Shown here piece after piece: positions 27,097 to 36,893 of a stretch of 64,000 nt of DNA. Made by a program: the position numbers and the translations under genes. The stretch spans positions 2,509,501-2,573,500 of the forward strand of contig NZ_CP046120.1 of assembly GCF_009707465.1 (NCBI RefSeq), in the 5' to 3' direction. Under the pieces are notes generated by a model. That model was not told where the DNA came from and ran no database searches. It saw only the letters and a program-made list of their open reading frames with translations. The stretch's first letter is position 1; every line of letters begins with the position of its first letter. The DNA comes from Novosphingobium sp. Gsoil 351 (GTDB taxonomy: Bacteria; Pseudomonadota; Alphaproteobacteria; Sphingomonadales; Sphingomonadaceae).

Positions 27097-28896
27097 TTGA
27101 AGCTGGCCGATTTCGATACCTACAACAGCCTGGTTGCGATGTTTCTCGACCGCGCCGCTACCCGCGGCGATCAGCCGTTCCTGTCGGTCAAGCGCGCTGG
27201 GCAGTGGCAGGCAATCTCTTGGGCTCAGGCGGCGGAGCGGGTTTGCCTGCTCGCCGAAGGACTGCTCGGCCTGGGGCTCAAACCCGGCGACCGGGTGATG
27301 CTGGTGTCCGAGAACCGCCCCGAATGGTGCATCGCCGATCTGGGGATCATGGCCGCGGGGCTGGTGACCGTGCCGACCTACACCACCAACACCGAACGCG
27401 ATCACCTCCATATCCTCGAGAATTCGGGCGCCAAGGCGGTGATCGTCTCGACCGCCAAGCTCGCCAAGCCACTGCTCCCCGCGGTATTCCGCGCCGAATG
27501 CGAGCATGTCATCGGCATCGAGCCGCTGCGCACCGCGCAGGCCGGCATGGTGTCGTTCCACGATTGGGACGCCCTGCTGGGCGGCAATGCCGCGGCCGCG
27601 CGCGCGACCGTCGATGCGCATCAGGCCACCGTTGAGCGGGGCGACCTCGCCTGCCTGATCTACACCAGCGGCACCGGCGGGGCGCCGCGCGGGGTGATGC
27701 TCCACCACGGTTCGATCATCACCAATGTCGCGGGCGCGGCGCGGATCATTTCCGAAGACTTCGGCTGGGGCGACGAACGCTTCCTCTCGTTCCTTCCGCT
27801 CAGCCATGCCTACGAGCATTCGGGCGGGCAATTCCTGCCGATCGGGCTGGGCGCGGAAATCTGGTACGCCGAAAGCCTAGAGAAGCTCGCCTCCAACATC
27901 GAGGAATCCCGCCCGACGATAATGGTGGTGGTCCCCCGCTTGTTCGAGGTGTTGCGCACCCGGATCATGCGTCAGGTCGAAAAGCAGGGGAAGGTCGCCA
28001 ACTACCTGATGGGCCGGGCGATGAGCATCGGTGAGGGGCGGCTGGCGGGTAAGGACCGATTGCGCGACAGGCCAATGAATCTGATCCTCGACCGCACCCT
28101 GCGCCCCAAGATCCGCGCCCGCTTCGGCGGGCGGATGAAGGCGATGGTCTCCGGCGGGGCGCCGCTCAACCCCGAAGTCGGCGCGTTTTTCGATACGATG
28201 GGGATCACCCTGTTGCAGGGCTATGGCCAGACCGAGGCCGGACCGATCATCAGTTGCAACCGCCCCGCCGCGGGCATCCGGATGGATACTGTCGGCCCGC
28301 CCATGCACGGGGTCGAGGTGCGAATCGCCGAGGACGGTGAAATCCTCGTCCGCGGCGAACTGGTGATGCATGGCTACTGGCAAAATCCAGCGGAGACGGC
28401 GCGCGCGCTGGTCGATGGTTGGCTCCACACCGGCGACATCGGGCATCTCGACGATAGGGGCCGAATTGTCATCACCGACCGCAAGAAGGACATGATCGTC
28501 AACGACAAGGGTGACAACGTCGCCCCCCAGAAGGTCGAGGGGATGTTGACGCTGCAACCCGAGATCATGCAGGCGATGGTTGTCGGCGACCGCCGGCCCT
28601 ATCTCGTCGGGCTGGTGGTGCCGGATGCGGAATGGGCCGCGGAATGGGCGGTGGCCAACGGCGAGAAGTTCGACATCAAGGCGCTGAGCGACCTCCCCGC
28701 CTTCCGCAACGCCGTCAAGGCCGCTGTCGACCGGGTCAACAAAGACCTCTCAGTAACCGAAAAGGTCCGCCAGATCGCCTTCGCCGACGAACCGTTCGGG
28801 ATCGAGAACGAGGAGATGACCCCCAGCATGAAGATCCGGCGGCACAAGATCCGGGAACGCTATGGGGCGCGGCTGGACGGGTTGTACAAGGGGTGA
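27097..28896 (+). CDS. AMP-dependent long-chain fatty-acid-CoA ligase
   Basis: The enzyme activates long-chain fatty acids with ATP and CoA. Motifs include the P-loop LIYTSGTGGAPRGVMLHH (GTGG in place of the usual GTTG), the substrate segment GYGQTEAGPIISC, the hinge ITDRKKDMIVNDKGDNVAP and a C-terminal lysine region. The frame is open to an ATG at 27022, but that part lies in a repeat element; the conserved protein begins LKLADFDTYNSLVAMF, so I set the start at a TTG at 27097 after a GGGGGAG ribosome site. It gives about 599 residues, normal for the family. Confidence 0.9.
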   Translation: MKLADFDTYNSLVAMFLDRAATRGDQPFLSVKRAGQWQAISWAQAAERVCLLAEGLLGLGLKPGDRVMLVSENRPEWCIADLGIMAAGLVTVPTYTTNTERDHLHILENSGAKAVIVSTAKLAKPLLPAVFRAECEHVIGIEPLRTAQAGMVSFHDWDALLGGNAAAARATVDAHQATVERGDLACLIYTSGTGGAPRGVMLHHGSIITNVAGAARIISEDFGWGDERFLSFLPLSHAYEHSGGQFLPIGLGAEIWYAESLEKLASNIEESRPTIMVVVPRLFEVLRTRIMRQVEKQGKVANYLMGRAMSIGEGRLAGKDRLRDRPMNLILDRTLRPKIRARFGGRMKAMVSGGAPLNPEVGAFFDTMGITLLQGYGQTEAGPIISCNRPAAGIRMDTVGPPMHGVEVRIAEDGEILVRGELVMHGYWQNPAETARALVDGWLHTGDIGHLDDRGRIVITDRKKDMIVNDKGDNVAPQKVEGMLTLQPEIMQAMVVGDRRPYLVGLVVPDAEWAAEWAVANGEKFDIKALSDLPAFRNAVKAAVDRVNKDLSVTEKVRQIAFADEPFGIENEEMTPSMKIRRHKIRERYGARLDGLYKG

Positions 28897-29014
28897 GAGT
28901 CTAGCGAGCAGACGTGCTCCCTCCATCCGCGCGAACTTGCGAACGAATGTTTGCGTCCCACCGAAATTGCGGGTCTGGCGTCGAGAGCGCGTCACCGCAA
29001 CGCCGTCAGCCCGC

Positions 29015-29554
29015 TCAGGCCGCCTCCTTCTCCACCCATTCCGGGTAGAACGTCGGCGCCCTGGCGCTCCAGCCCGGCGCGGTGGCTGCAGCCTCGCTGA
29101 TCGACTGCAACAGCCCCCGCCTCCGTTCCGGACGAATCTGGGGCAGCGCGGCGGCGGCGCAGAACGCTGACGGCAGCCACGGCCGCACTTCCGCGCCGAG
29201 CAGGCGCTCGTAGAGGAAACGATAGGCGGAAAAGCCGGATAGCCGTTCCTGCGCCAGGTCGAATGCGGTCAGGCGAATCAGGGTGCCCATGAACTGCTCG
29301 ATCCCGTCGAACCCGCCGTGATCTATGGCGCCGGCGGCCATCTCGCCGCGCAGGGCCTTGAGTTCCTGGTAGAGCAGGTACTGGCTGCGGATTGCCGAGG
29401 TCTCGTCGGGGGTACGCGCCCACAACTTGAAGGCGTCCTGGCGACCGAGCCCGATGTCGAGACTGCGCTTGATGTAGCGCTGCTCGGCGTTCGAGAAGCC
29501 GGCGAATTCGCGCAGTTCGGCGATCGTCAGCGATGCAGTGTCGGTAGTGGCCAT
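29015..29554 (-). CDS. Hypothetical protein, mostly alpha-helical
   Basis: The 179-residue protein has no signal peptide or membrane segment. It is mostly helical, with the notable segment FAGFSNAEQRYIKRSLDIGLGRQDAFKLWARTPDETSAIRSQYLLYQELKALRGEMA, then a region rich in aromatic and Leu residues (FDLAQERLSGFSAYRFLYERLLG). I do not recognise a family. The gene lies alone between the convergent ligase gene and the M28 peptidase gene on the same strand, with about 100 bases either side. Codon use is like that of its neighbours. Confidence 0.7.
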   Translation of the reverse strand: MATTDTASLTIAELREFAGFSNAEQRYIKRSLDIGLGRQDAFKLWARTPDETSAIRSQYLLYQELKALRGEMAAGAIDHGGFDGIEQFMGTLIRLTAFDLAQERLSGFSAYRFLYERLLGAEVRPWLPSAFCAAAALPQIRPERRRGLLQSISEAAATAPGWSARAPTFYPEWVEKEAA

Positions 29555-29655
29555 GTGCCCCGTTGCTCCGGTCGGGATCCACCCCCCGTGGGTCCGTCAC
29601 CGGCACAGTTCACCGCAATATGGTTAGCATCCGGTTAAGTGAACGGCAGGAGCGT

Positions 29656-31305
29656 TCAACGCCGGTCGGCCTTGCTGGCCGCACGGACTTGGGCGAACTC
29701 GCTACCCGCCTTCCATTCGGGCCAATGTCTGGAATTCGCGAGGTGATCGCCGATAGTTTGCATCAGCGCGACATCCTGTACCGCGCCCGTCAGGTTCCAT
29801 TCGAGTGACCAGACGTCGCAGGTCTGGTGATAGCATTGGCCGGTATAGGCATCGACCCACGCCTGCCCCGCCGCTTTGCCGCCCTCGACCAGGTCGCTGG
29901 CTCCGGCGATCCCCATCATCAGCAACGGCGGCACCCCGCGCTTGGCCAGGCTGAAGTGATCGGCGCGGTAGTACAGACCGCGCTCGGGCAGGCTCTCGAC
30001 GCTCACCGCGCGACCTTGCGCAGCGGCGACCCGGGCGAGATCGTCCTCGAGCGTCGTCTTGCCTTGGCCGACCAGGATCACGTCCTTGGCGGGACCCGCG
30101 GTCTGCAAGATGTCGAGCGTGAGGCTGGCGACGGTCTTGGCGAGCGGATAGACTGGGGCAGTCGCGTAGGCCTCCGACCCGAGCAGGCCCCGCTCCTCGG
30201 CTGTCCAGATGCCGAACACGACGCTGCGCTCGGGCAGCGGCGCGGCCTTGAAAGCGCGGGCGATCTCGAGCAGTCCGGCGACACCCAGCGCGTCGTCGTT
30301 CGCGCCGGGGCGGAACACGCGGCCCAGCGCGTCAGGCGCGCCGCGGCCATAGGCGTCCCAGTGCGCCCCGTACATCACCACCTCGTCGGGGTAAGCCGCA
30401 CCGGGAATGCGGGCGAGGACGTTGTGGCTCTGGACCACGCCGTGGGTGCTGGGCACCGCGGCGTCGAGCGTGGCGCTGAGCGGCACAGGGCGGAACTTCG
30501 CCGTCCTTGCGGCGACTCGCAGCTTCGCCAGGTCCTGCCCGGCGGCGGCGAACAGCGCTGTGGCCGCCTCGCCCGAGATCCAGCCTTGCAGGGCCAGACT
30601 TGTGAGCTTGCCAGGCTCGCGGACCAGATCGTAGTTTTCGCCGCGCGGAGCGGTAACCACGCTCCAGCCGTAGCCGGCGGCCTCGGTCTCGTGGACGATA
30701 AGCGCGGCGACCGCTCCACGGCGGGCGGCTTCCTCGAACTTGTAGGTCCAGCGGCCGTAGTAGGTCATCGTCCGCCCGCCGAATTTACCCGCGACGGGAT
30801 CGGTCTTGGCGGCGGCGAAATCGGGGTCGTTGACCAAGAACACAGCGACCTTGCCCTTGAGGTCGGCGCCTTTGAAGTCGTCCCACTTGCGCTCTGGCGC
30901 GGTCACACCATAACCGACGAACACCAGCGGAGCCTTTTCCACGCGCGCGACATCGACCGGTTGAAGTGTCGAGACGTAGACGTCGGTGCCCGGCTTCCAC
31001 GAGATCGTTTGGCCGCTTGTCGCGACATCGAATTTTCTAGCCTCGCCCAGCTGGGTGTGGAGCAGCGGCACGGTCTGGGTCCAGGCCCCGGCGGGTCCGC
31101 CAGGTTCGAGTCCCAGCGCCTGGAATCGTCCGATCAGATAGCCGATCGTCCGGTCCTCCCCCACGGTGCCGGGCGCGCGGCCTTCGAACGTGTCGGAGGC
31201 TAGAACCTTTACCGTCTCGGCGAGGCGTTCGGCGGAAATATCCTGTGCCGCCAGCGGCGTGGCGGCGAGGAGGGCCGCGAGGCAGAGTGCGATGCGAATG
31301 TTCAT
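29656..31305 (-). CDS. M28 family zinc metallopeptidase (aminopeptidase-like), secreted
   Basis: The 549-residue protein begins with a signal peptide (residues 1-20, ending PLAAQ). A PA-type insert lies at about 120-240, and the C-terminal half is an M28 di-zinc peptidase: zinc ligands appear in MYGAHWDAYG, GANDDALGVAG and WTAEERGLLGSEAY, with a later HxxCDVW-like QTCDVWSLEWN. It probably works in the periplasm or on the outside, cleaving N-terminal residues from peptides. The start at 31305 was chosen because the signal peptide begins there. A repeat element lies just upstream. Confidence 0.92.
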   Translation of the reverse strand: MNIRIALCLAALLAATPLAAQDISAERLAETVKVLASDTFEGRAPGTVGEDRTIGYLIGRFQALGLEPGGPAGAWTQTVPLLHTQLGEARKFDVATSGQTISWKPGTDVYVSTLQPVDVARVEKAPLVFVGYGVTAPERKWDDFKGADLKGKVAVFLVNDPDFAAAKTDPVAGKFGGRTMTYYGRWTYKFEEAARRGAVAALIVHETEAAGYGWSVVTAPRGENYDLVREPGKLTSLALQGWISGEAATALFAAAGQDLAKLRVAARTAKFRPVPLSATLDAAVPSTHGVVQSHNVLARIPGAAYPDEVVMYGAHWDAYGRGAPDALGRVFRPGANDDALGVAGLLEIARAFKAAPLPERSVVFGIWTAEERGLLGSEAYATAPVYPLAKTVASLTLDILQTAGPAKDVILVGQGKTTLEDDLARVAAAQGRAVSVESLPERGLYYRADHFSLAKRGVPPLLMMGIAGASDLVEGGKAAGQAWVDAYTGQCYHQTCDVWSLEWNLTGAVQDVALMQTIGDHLANSRHWPEWKAGSEFAQVRAASKADRR

Positions 31306-31320
31306 GGCAATGACCCGTTG

Positions 31321-31414
31321 GTGCTGAGCTTGTCGACGCACCGTCCTGTTCTTCGTGCCTCGCGCACTGCTGCCCGAAGAACAAAGGGGTTCTTCGACAA
31401 GCTCTGGACGAACC
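31321..31414. repeat. REP-like inverted repeat between M28 peptidase and enoyl-CoA hydratase genes
   Basis: GAGCTTGTCGA at 31326-31336 is matched exactly by TCGACAAGCTC at 31394-31404. Between them TTCTTCG and CGAAGAA form an inner stem. Elements of this kind (GAGCTTGTCGAAGnnC) are scattered between genes in sphingomonads. Confidence 0.75.
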
Positions 31415-31438
31415 GCGCTGGGTGAAGCGGGGCGAAAA

Positions 31439-32236
31439 TTACGGATCGCCGAACTCGGCCTTGCGCTTTTCCAATCCGGCCAGCACCGCCTCGCGCTGGT
31501 TCTTGCTGCCCATCAAGCGCTGCTGCTCGTGGCTTTCGGCCATCAGCAACTGGTCGTTGGTCGCGTCCCACCACTTGTTGGAGATGGTCTTGGCGGCGCG
31601 CACCGCGTGCGGGCTCTTGCTCGCGATATCTTGCGCCAGGGCCATGGCGCGGGCCAGCGGATTGGCGTCGGCGTGGGTGGCAAAGCCATAGGCTACCGCC
31701 TCCTCGCCGGTAAATTCGCGGTGAGTGTAGGTCAGCTCGCGCAGCACGTCGTCGCGCACGTTGCCTCGCCACAGCACGTAGCCGGCCATGTCGGGGACGA
31801 GGCCCCACTTGACCTCCATCACCGCCAGCCGCGCATCGGGCGCGACGATCTTGATGTCGGCGCCGCTGGCGATCTGCAGGCCACCGCCGAAGCACACTCC
31901 GTGAATTGCCGCGATCACCGGAATCGGCAGCTTGCGCCAGACCATCGCCGCTTGCTGCGGGGCGTTGGCATTGCCGTGGGTGCGCTCGGTCAGCGGAACC
32001 TCGCGGTGGCGATCGGTTTGGCCCATGCTGGTAAGATCCAGCCCGGCGCAGAACGAACGGCCTGCGCCCGATAGCACCACGCAGCGTGCCGCAGGTTCCT
32101 CGAACAGGTGGCTGCCAGCTTCCAGGATCGCGGCGAACATCTCGGGATCGAGCGCGTTCATCTTGTCGGCGCGGACCAATTGAACGTGAGCCACCCCGTT
32201 CTCCAGGGTCAATTCGATGCGATTGCGGAAATTCAT
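31439..32236 (-). CDS. Crotonase family enoyl-CoA hydratase/isomerase
   Basis: The 265-residue protein has the crotonase fold. Visible motifs are the oxyanion-hole segments GAGRSFCAGLDLTSM and IHGVCFGGGLQIASGADIKI, then the catalytic-loop segment VMEVKWGLVPDMAG, in which the usual Glu positions are partly changed, so hydratase versus isomerase activity cannot be read directly. It could act in fatty-acid breakdown; the nearby acyl-CoA ligase fits this. AAGGAG eight bases before ATG 32236 fixes the start. Confidence 0.9.
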   Translation of the reverse strand: MNFRNRIELTLENGVAHVQLVRADKMNALDPEMFAAILEAGSHLFEEPAARCVVLSGAGRSFCAGLDLTSMGQTDRHREVPLTERTHGNANAPQQAAMVWRKLPIPVIAAIHGVCFGGGLQIASGADIKIVAPDARLAVMEVKWGLVPDMAGYVLWRGNVRDDVLRELTYTHREFTGEEAVAYGFATHADANPLARAMALAQDIASKSPHAVRAAKTISNKWWDATNDQLLMAESHEQQRLMGSKNQREAVLAGLEKRKAEFGDP

Positions 32237-32373
32237 TCGGCGGGCTCCTTGATCAGCGCCATCCCTCGCCCGAAACCGCCGCATCGTCCAGCGGGTTTCG
32301 CCGGTCGAACCGCGTGCCGCCGTGTTGCCACTGATTCGCAAGCCGACAGAAATCGGCCTTCACGCGTATCAGC

Positions 32374-33573
32374 TTATGCAGCCGAGGCGTTGACCCCCAT
32401 CGTCTGAAGATAGCGGCGGATGTTGCGCGCGGCCTGGCGCAGCCGCTGCTCGTTCTCGACCAGGGCGATGCGGACGAAGCCTTCGCCTTCCTCGCCGTAA
32501 CCCACGCCTGGGGCCACGGCGACATCGGCGTGAACCAGCAACTGCTTGGAGAACTCAAGGCTGCCCATGTCCTTGAGCGCGGGCGGCAACGGCGCCCAGG
32601 CGAACATCGACGCCTTGGGCGGGGGAATGTCCCACCCGGCGCGGCCGAAGCTTTCGACCAGGACGTCGCGGCGCTTGGCGTAGAGTTCGCGGTTCTTGAC
32701 GACGATGTCCTGCGGGCCGTTGAGCGCGGCGCAGGCGGCCGCCTGGATCGGCGTGAATGCACCGTAATCGAGGTAGCTCTTGACCCGGGTCATCGCCGAA
32801 ATCAGCCGCTGGTTGCCCACCGCAAACCCGATCCGCCAGCCGGCCATCGAGAACGTCTTGCTCAGCGAGGTGAACTCGACCGCGACGTCCTTCGCCCCTG
32901 GCACCTGCAGGATCGAGACCGTTGGGTTGCCGTCATAGTAAAGCTCTGAATAGGCGAGGTCGGAGATCACCCAGACCTTGTTCTCCTTGGCCCACGCCAC
33001 CAGCCGCTCGTAGAACGCAAGGTCGACCGTCTCGGCGGTGGGGTTGCTGGGATAGTTCACCACCACGATCGAAGGACGCGGCACGGTGAACGCCATCGCC
33101 CGATCGAGTGCGCGCCAGTAATCCTCGTTCGGAGTGGTCGGGACGCTGCGAATCGTGGCCCCGGCGATAATGAAGCCGAAGGTGTGGATCGGGTAGCTCG
33201 GGTTGGGGGCGAGCACGACGTCGCCCGGTGCGGTGATCGCGGTGGCGAGGCTGGCAAGGCCCTCCTTGGAACCCATGGTCACCACCACCTCACGCTCGGG
33301 ATCGAGATCGACCCCGAAGCGGCGGCCATAATAGTTCGCTTGTGCCTTGCGCAGTCCGGGGATGCCCTTGGACTGCGAATAGCCGTGCGCGCCGGGCTTG
33401 CTCGCCACCTCGCACAGCTTGTCGATCACATGCTGCGCTGGGGGCAGGTCCGGATTACCCATCCCCAGGTCGATAATGTCGCGCCCCGCCTGGCGTGCCG
33501 CGTGACGCATCGCGTTGACTTCGGCGATCACGTAGGGCGGCAGGCGCTTGATGCGGTAGAATTCGTCTTCCAT
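32374..33573 (-). CDS. PLP-dependent aminotransferase, class I/II (AlaC / LL-diaminopimelate aminotransferase-like)
   Basis: The 399-residue protein is a fold-type I aminotransferase. It has the N-terminal DIIDLGMGNPDLP, VNYPSNPTAETV, VISDLAYSELYYDG and the PLP lysine motif SLSKTFSMAGWRIG, with a C-terminal Arg region. The sequence style matches the group annotated as glutamate-pyruvate (AlaC-like) or LL-diaminopimelate aminotransferase; the substrate cannot be settled from sequence. It is a single gene divergent from phaC. Confidence 0.92.
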   Translation of the reverse strand: MEDEFYRIKRLPPYVIAEVNAMRHAARQAGRDIIDLGMGNPDLPPAQHVIDKLCEVASKPGAHGYSQSKGIPGLRKAQANYYGRRFGVDLDPEREVVVTMGSKEGLASLATAITAPGDVVLAPNPSYPIHTFGFIIAGATIRSVPTTPNEDYWRALDRAMAFTVPRPSIVVVNYPSNPTAETVDLAFYERLVAWAKENKVWVISDLAYSELYYDGNPTVSILQVPGAKDVAVEFTSLSKTFSMAGWRIGFAVGNQRLISAMTRVKSYLDYGAFTPIQAAACAALNGPQDIVVKNRELYAKRRDVLVESFGRAGWDIPPPKASMFAWAPLPPALKDMGSLEFSKQLLVHADVAVAPGVGYGEEGEGFVRIALVENEQRLRQAARNIRRYLQTMGVNASAA

Positions 33574-33766
33574 CGGGGCGGTTCGTTTCGTCCTTGGGCC
33601 GCGACGCGCACCATGCCGCGCCGCACCATGACTCTACGCGAATCCGCTGTTCCCGCAAACCACAACTCCGCAAGCCGCCGGTCGGTGGCGATTTTCGGAC
33701 AGCGAAGGACTGCACCAAACCTCTGTCATGCGCTATGCGGATCGCGTCCGCCAAGGAATCCAAGCC

Positions 33767-35644
33767 ATGACCGATACGCTCCACGACGATCCGCCGACCA
33801 TCTTCGAAAAGCTGCGCGACATGCAGGGCGACGCGCTCCAACAGATGTTCGGCCAGTATCTGCCGGGCGCGCCCGAGGCCCTGCCGCAGCCCGCGGACGT
33901 CCAGCAGTGGGCGCTGGTCGCAGGCAAGCTTCAGAAGATGTGGCTCGATTTTTCGGCCGAGCAGGCAAGCAAGGGCCAGCCCGCGCTCGCCCAGATGTTC
34001 GATCCGGTGAAGTGGGCGGCGCAGGTCCAGGGCTGGTGGCGGCAATTGCCGCTGGGCGATCCGGCGGTGCAGAAGCAGATGTGGGAAGACGGTCTGGCGC
34101 TGTGGCAGACCGTGCTCGGCCAGTTCGGGATCGGGCCTTCGGCGGCCACCGGCGAGACCGCTGCCAAACTGCCGCGCAGCGACCGCCGTTTCGCGGACCC
34201 GAAGTGGCGCGAACAACCGGTGTTCGCGCTCATCCACCAGACCTACCTGATGCTTGCCGACCAACTCGTCACGCTGGCGCAAAAGACGCCGGGCCTCGAC
34301 GAGCAGGGGCGCGCCCAGCTTGCGTTCAACACCAGGACGATGGTCGATGCGCTGAGCCCCGCGCATTTCCCGCTGACCAACCCGGTGGTACTCGAACGCA
34401 CCCTGGCGACCAAGGGCGACAATCTGGTCAAGGGCATGGAGCACCTGCTGGCGGACCTCAGGAAGGGCCAGCTGACCCATACCGATCCCGATGCGTTCGA
34501 GGTCGGTCGCAACATCGCGGTGACGCCGGGCAAGGTTATCTTCGAAACCCCGCTGTATCAGCTGATCCAGTACACCCCGACCACGCCCGACGTGCTCGCC
34601 GTGCCGCTTGTGATCTTCCCGCCGTGGATCAACCGCTTCTACATCCTCGATCTCAACGAGAAGAAAAGCTTCATCCGTTGGGCGGTGGCGCAGGGGATCA
34701 GCGTGTTTGTTGTCTCGTGGAAGAGCGCCGATGCCAGCATCGCCGATGTCATGTGGGACGACTACGTACTCGGCGAGATCGAGGCGATCGACGTGATCCG
34801 CGCGCGGCTGGGCGTGGAGAGCGTCCACACCATCGGCTATTGCGTGGCCGGAACGACACTCGCCGCGGCGCTCGCGCTGCTTGCCCGCCGGGGCGAGGCG
34901 AGCAAGGTCAAGAGTGCGACGTTCTTCACCGCACAAGTCGATTTCGAGCTGTCGGGCGATCTGCGCCTGCTGATCGACGACAAGCACCTCGCGCTGATCG
35001 ACAGCATGGTCACCGACGGCACTTTCGACGGGCGCTATATGGCCGCGACCTTCAACATGCTGCGCGGGCCGGACCTGATCTGGAACTACGTGATCAACAA
35101 CTACCTTTTGGGCGACGACTACCCCGCGTTCGACTTGCTCCACTGGAACGGCGACGTCACCAACCTGCCGGCCAAGTGGCACAAGTCGTATCTGAAAGAC
35201 CTCTACCGCGACAACAAGCTGGTCCAGCCCGACGCGCTCAGCATCGACGGAACCCCGCTCGACCTCGCGCTGATCGAGACCCCGATCTATATCCAGGCGG
35301 GCAAGGAGGATCACATCGCGCCCGCCGAAAGCGTGTGGCGGATGCTCCGCCATGTGAAGGGTCCGGCCAAGTTCGTGCTGGCGGGCAGCGGCCACATCGC
35401 CGGGGTGGTCAACCCGCCGGACGCGGGCAAGTACCAGTACTGGACAAATCCCGGGAAGCCCGGCTCGCTCACCGAATTCGTCGCGGGCGCCACCGAGACC
35501 AAGGGTAGCTGGTGGCCAGACTGGGTCGAGTGGCTCAAGATCCAGGACGCCGCTACCGTTCCGGCAAAGGGCAAGCGCGTGCCCGGCGGCAAGGGTGATC
35601 CGGTGATCGAGGACGCGCCGGGACGGTACGTGAAGTCTCGGTAA
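33767..35644 (+). CDS. phaC: Class I poly(R)-hydroxyalkanoic acid synthase
   Basis: PhaC polymerises hydroxyacyl-CoA into PHA on the surface of storage granules. The catalytic triad is visible: Cys in the lipase-like box GYCVAG, Asp in KEDHIAP and His in GSGHIAGV. The N-terminal domain contains the class I FVVSWK-type strand and PPWINRFYILDL. I use the ATG at 33767, preceded by AAGGA about nine bases away, giving 625 residues; an in-frame ATG at 33728 adds 13. A MreB-like gene and a phasin gene follow. Confidence 0.96.
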   Translation: MTDTLHDDPPTIFEKLRDMQGDALQQMFGQYLPGAPEALPQPADVQQWALVAGKLQKMWLDFSAEQASKGQPALAQMFDPVKWAAQVQGWWRQLPLGDPAVQKQMWEDGLALWQTVLGQFGIGPSAATGETAAKLPRSDRRFADPKWREQPVFALIHQTYLMLADQLVTLAQKTPGLDEQGRAQLAFNTRTMVDALSPAHFPLTNPVVLERTLATKGDNLVKGMEHLLADLRKGQLTHTDPDAFEVGRNIAVTPGKVIFETPLYQLIQYTPTTPDVLAVPLVIFPPWINRFYILDLNEKKSFIRWAVAQGISVFVVSWKSADASIADVMWDDYVLGEIEAIDVIRARLGVESVHTIGYCVAGTTLAAALALLARRGEASKVKSATFFTAQVDFELSGDLRLLIDDKHLALIDSMVTDGTFDGRYMAATFNMLRGPDLIWNYVINNYLLGDDYPAFDLLHWNGDVTNLPAKWHKSYLKDLYRDNKLVQPDALSIDGTPLDLALIETPIYIQAGKEDHIAPAESVWRMLRHVKGPAKFVLAGSGHIAGVVNPPDAGKYQYWTNPGKPGSLTEFVAGATETKGSWWPDWVEWLKIQDAATVPAKGKRVPGGKGDPVIEDAPGRYVKSR

Positions 35645-35781
35645 ACCGGGCGGGTCGGCAGTCGCGCCCCGCCCCGCCGCCATGTCCGCCCGCCTCGTCG
35701 CACTGACGCGTCCGGTTCATCTGGCGCTCATGTTCGCGCCCCCCTCGCTTTGGGCGCACAACACGGGTCCGGGGTCTCCAT

Positions 35782-36825
35782 TTGTCCTTCTTCGATTTTT
35801 CGCCGTTCCGCCCGGTCGATCTGGCGATCGACCTCGGCACGGCCAACACCGTCGTCTACGTCAAAGGCGAGGGGGTGGTGCTGGCCGAACCCTCGGTGGT
35901 CGCGCTCGAGACGATCGACGGGATCACCCGGGTGCGCGCGGTCGGCGATGACGCCAAACTGATGCTGGGGCGCACGCCCGACAATGTCCGCACCGTCCGC
36001 CCGCTACGCAACGGGGTGGTCGCCGATATCGAAGTGGCCGAGCAGATGCTCCGCCACTTCGTCGAAAAGGTCCAGGGCGCGCGCCGCTGGGGCCGGGCCG
36101 GGCCCGAGATGGTGATCTGCGTGCCCTCGGGATCGACGATGGTCGAGCGCCGCGCGATCCGCGATGCCGTTACGCGCGCCGGCGCAAGGAAGGTGTGGCT
36201 GATCGACGAACCGATGGCCGCGGCGATCGGGGCCGACCTGCCCGTGAACGAACCGACTGGATCGATGGTCGTCGACATCGGCGGCGGCACCACCGAGGTC
36301 GGGGTGATCTCGATCCAGGGGCTGAGCATGGCGATGTCGGTGCGCGTCGGCGGCGACCAGATGGACGACGCCATCGCCGCCGCGGTCCGTCGGCAGCACA
36401 ACCTGCTGATCGGCGAGGCCACCGCCGAGCGGGTCAAGAAGGCGGTGGGCGCGGCGCGGCTGGCCAAGGGCGACGCCGAGGCTATGACCGTGATCAAGGG
36501 CCGCGACGTCGCCCGCGGGCGGCCGCGCGAGATCGAGGTGAGCCACGCCCTGCTGATCGAGGCCTTGGTCGAGCCGGTTGATCAGATCGTGCTGGCGGTG
36601 CGCCGCGCGCTCGAGCACACCCCGCCCGAAATCGCTGCCGACATCATCGAAGCCGGAATCGTGATGACCGGAGGAGGATCGCTGCTGCCGCGGATCGACG
36701 CGGTCCTGGCCGAAGAGACCGGGCTCCCGGTGCGGATCGCCGATGATCCGATGAACTGCGTCGCAGTGGGCGCGGGGCGGACGCTCGAAGGGCTAGCCTA
36801 CCGCGGAGTGCTCCACCGGGTCTGA
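35782..36825 (+). CDS. MreB/Mbl-like rod-shape actin homologue
   Basis: The 347-residue protein is an actin-fold ATPase of the MreB family. It has phosphate loop 1 (AIDLGTANTVVYVKG), the strand EMVICVPSGSTMVERRA, phosphate loop 2 (VVDIGGGTTEVGVISI) and the adenosine motif GIVMTGGGSLLPRID. MreB polymers guide cell-wall synthesis at the inner membrane. The start is a TTG at 35782. mreC and mreD do not follow; instead it lies between phaC and a phasin gene. It may be the main mreB away from its operon or a paralogue. Confidence 0.9.
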   Translation: MSFFDFSPFRPVDLAIDLGTANTVVYVKGEGVVLAEPSVVALETIDGITRVRAVGDDAKLMLGRTPDNVRTVRPLRNGVVADIEVAEQMLRHFVEKVQGARRWGRAGPEMVICVPSGSTMVERRAIRDAVTRAGARKVWLIDEPMAAAIGADLPVNEPTGSMVVDIGGGTTEVGVISIQGLSMAMSVRVGGDQMDDAIAAAVRRQHNLLIGEATAERVKKAVGAARLAKGDAEAMTVIKGRDVARGRPREIEVSHALLIEALVEPVDQIVLAVRRALEHTPPEIAADIIEAGIVMTGGGSLLPRIDAVLAEETGLPVRIADDPMNCVAVGAGRTLEGLAYRGVLHRV

Positions 36826-36845
36826 CGCTCGCCCGAGCTATTTGC

Positions 36846-36857
36846 TGCACTGCAACA
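36846..36857. promoter_or_regulatory. TGC-rich repeat, copy 1 (candidate PhaR site)
   Basis: TGCACTGCAACA occurs here and again at 36894-36905, exactly 48 bases apart, flanking the predicted phasin promoter. TGC-rich motifs are the reported recognition elements of PhaR, which represses phasin genes until PHA is made. No phaR gene lies in this window. Confidence 0.55.
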
Positions 36858-36865
36858 AAAAGTTC

Positions 36866-36893
36866 TTGACTTCGCAACTGCGGCGATTATTTG
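36866..36893 (+). promoter_or_regulatory. Predicted phasin promoter
   Basis: TTGACT at 36866-36871 and TATTTG at 36888-36893 with 16 bases between resemble a housekeeping promoter. The -10 box touches the second TGC-rich repeat, so a bound regulator would block it. Confidence 0.5.

Noticed and set aside
33184..35683. Very long open frames on both strands in and opposite phaC (over 700 codons)
   Set aside because: They are mirror frames of phaC in GC-rich DNA: rich in Arg, Gly and His, with no domain, while phaC itself shows a full catalytic triad.
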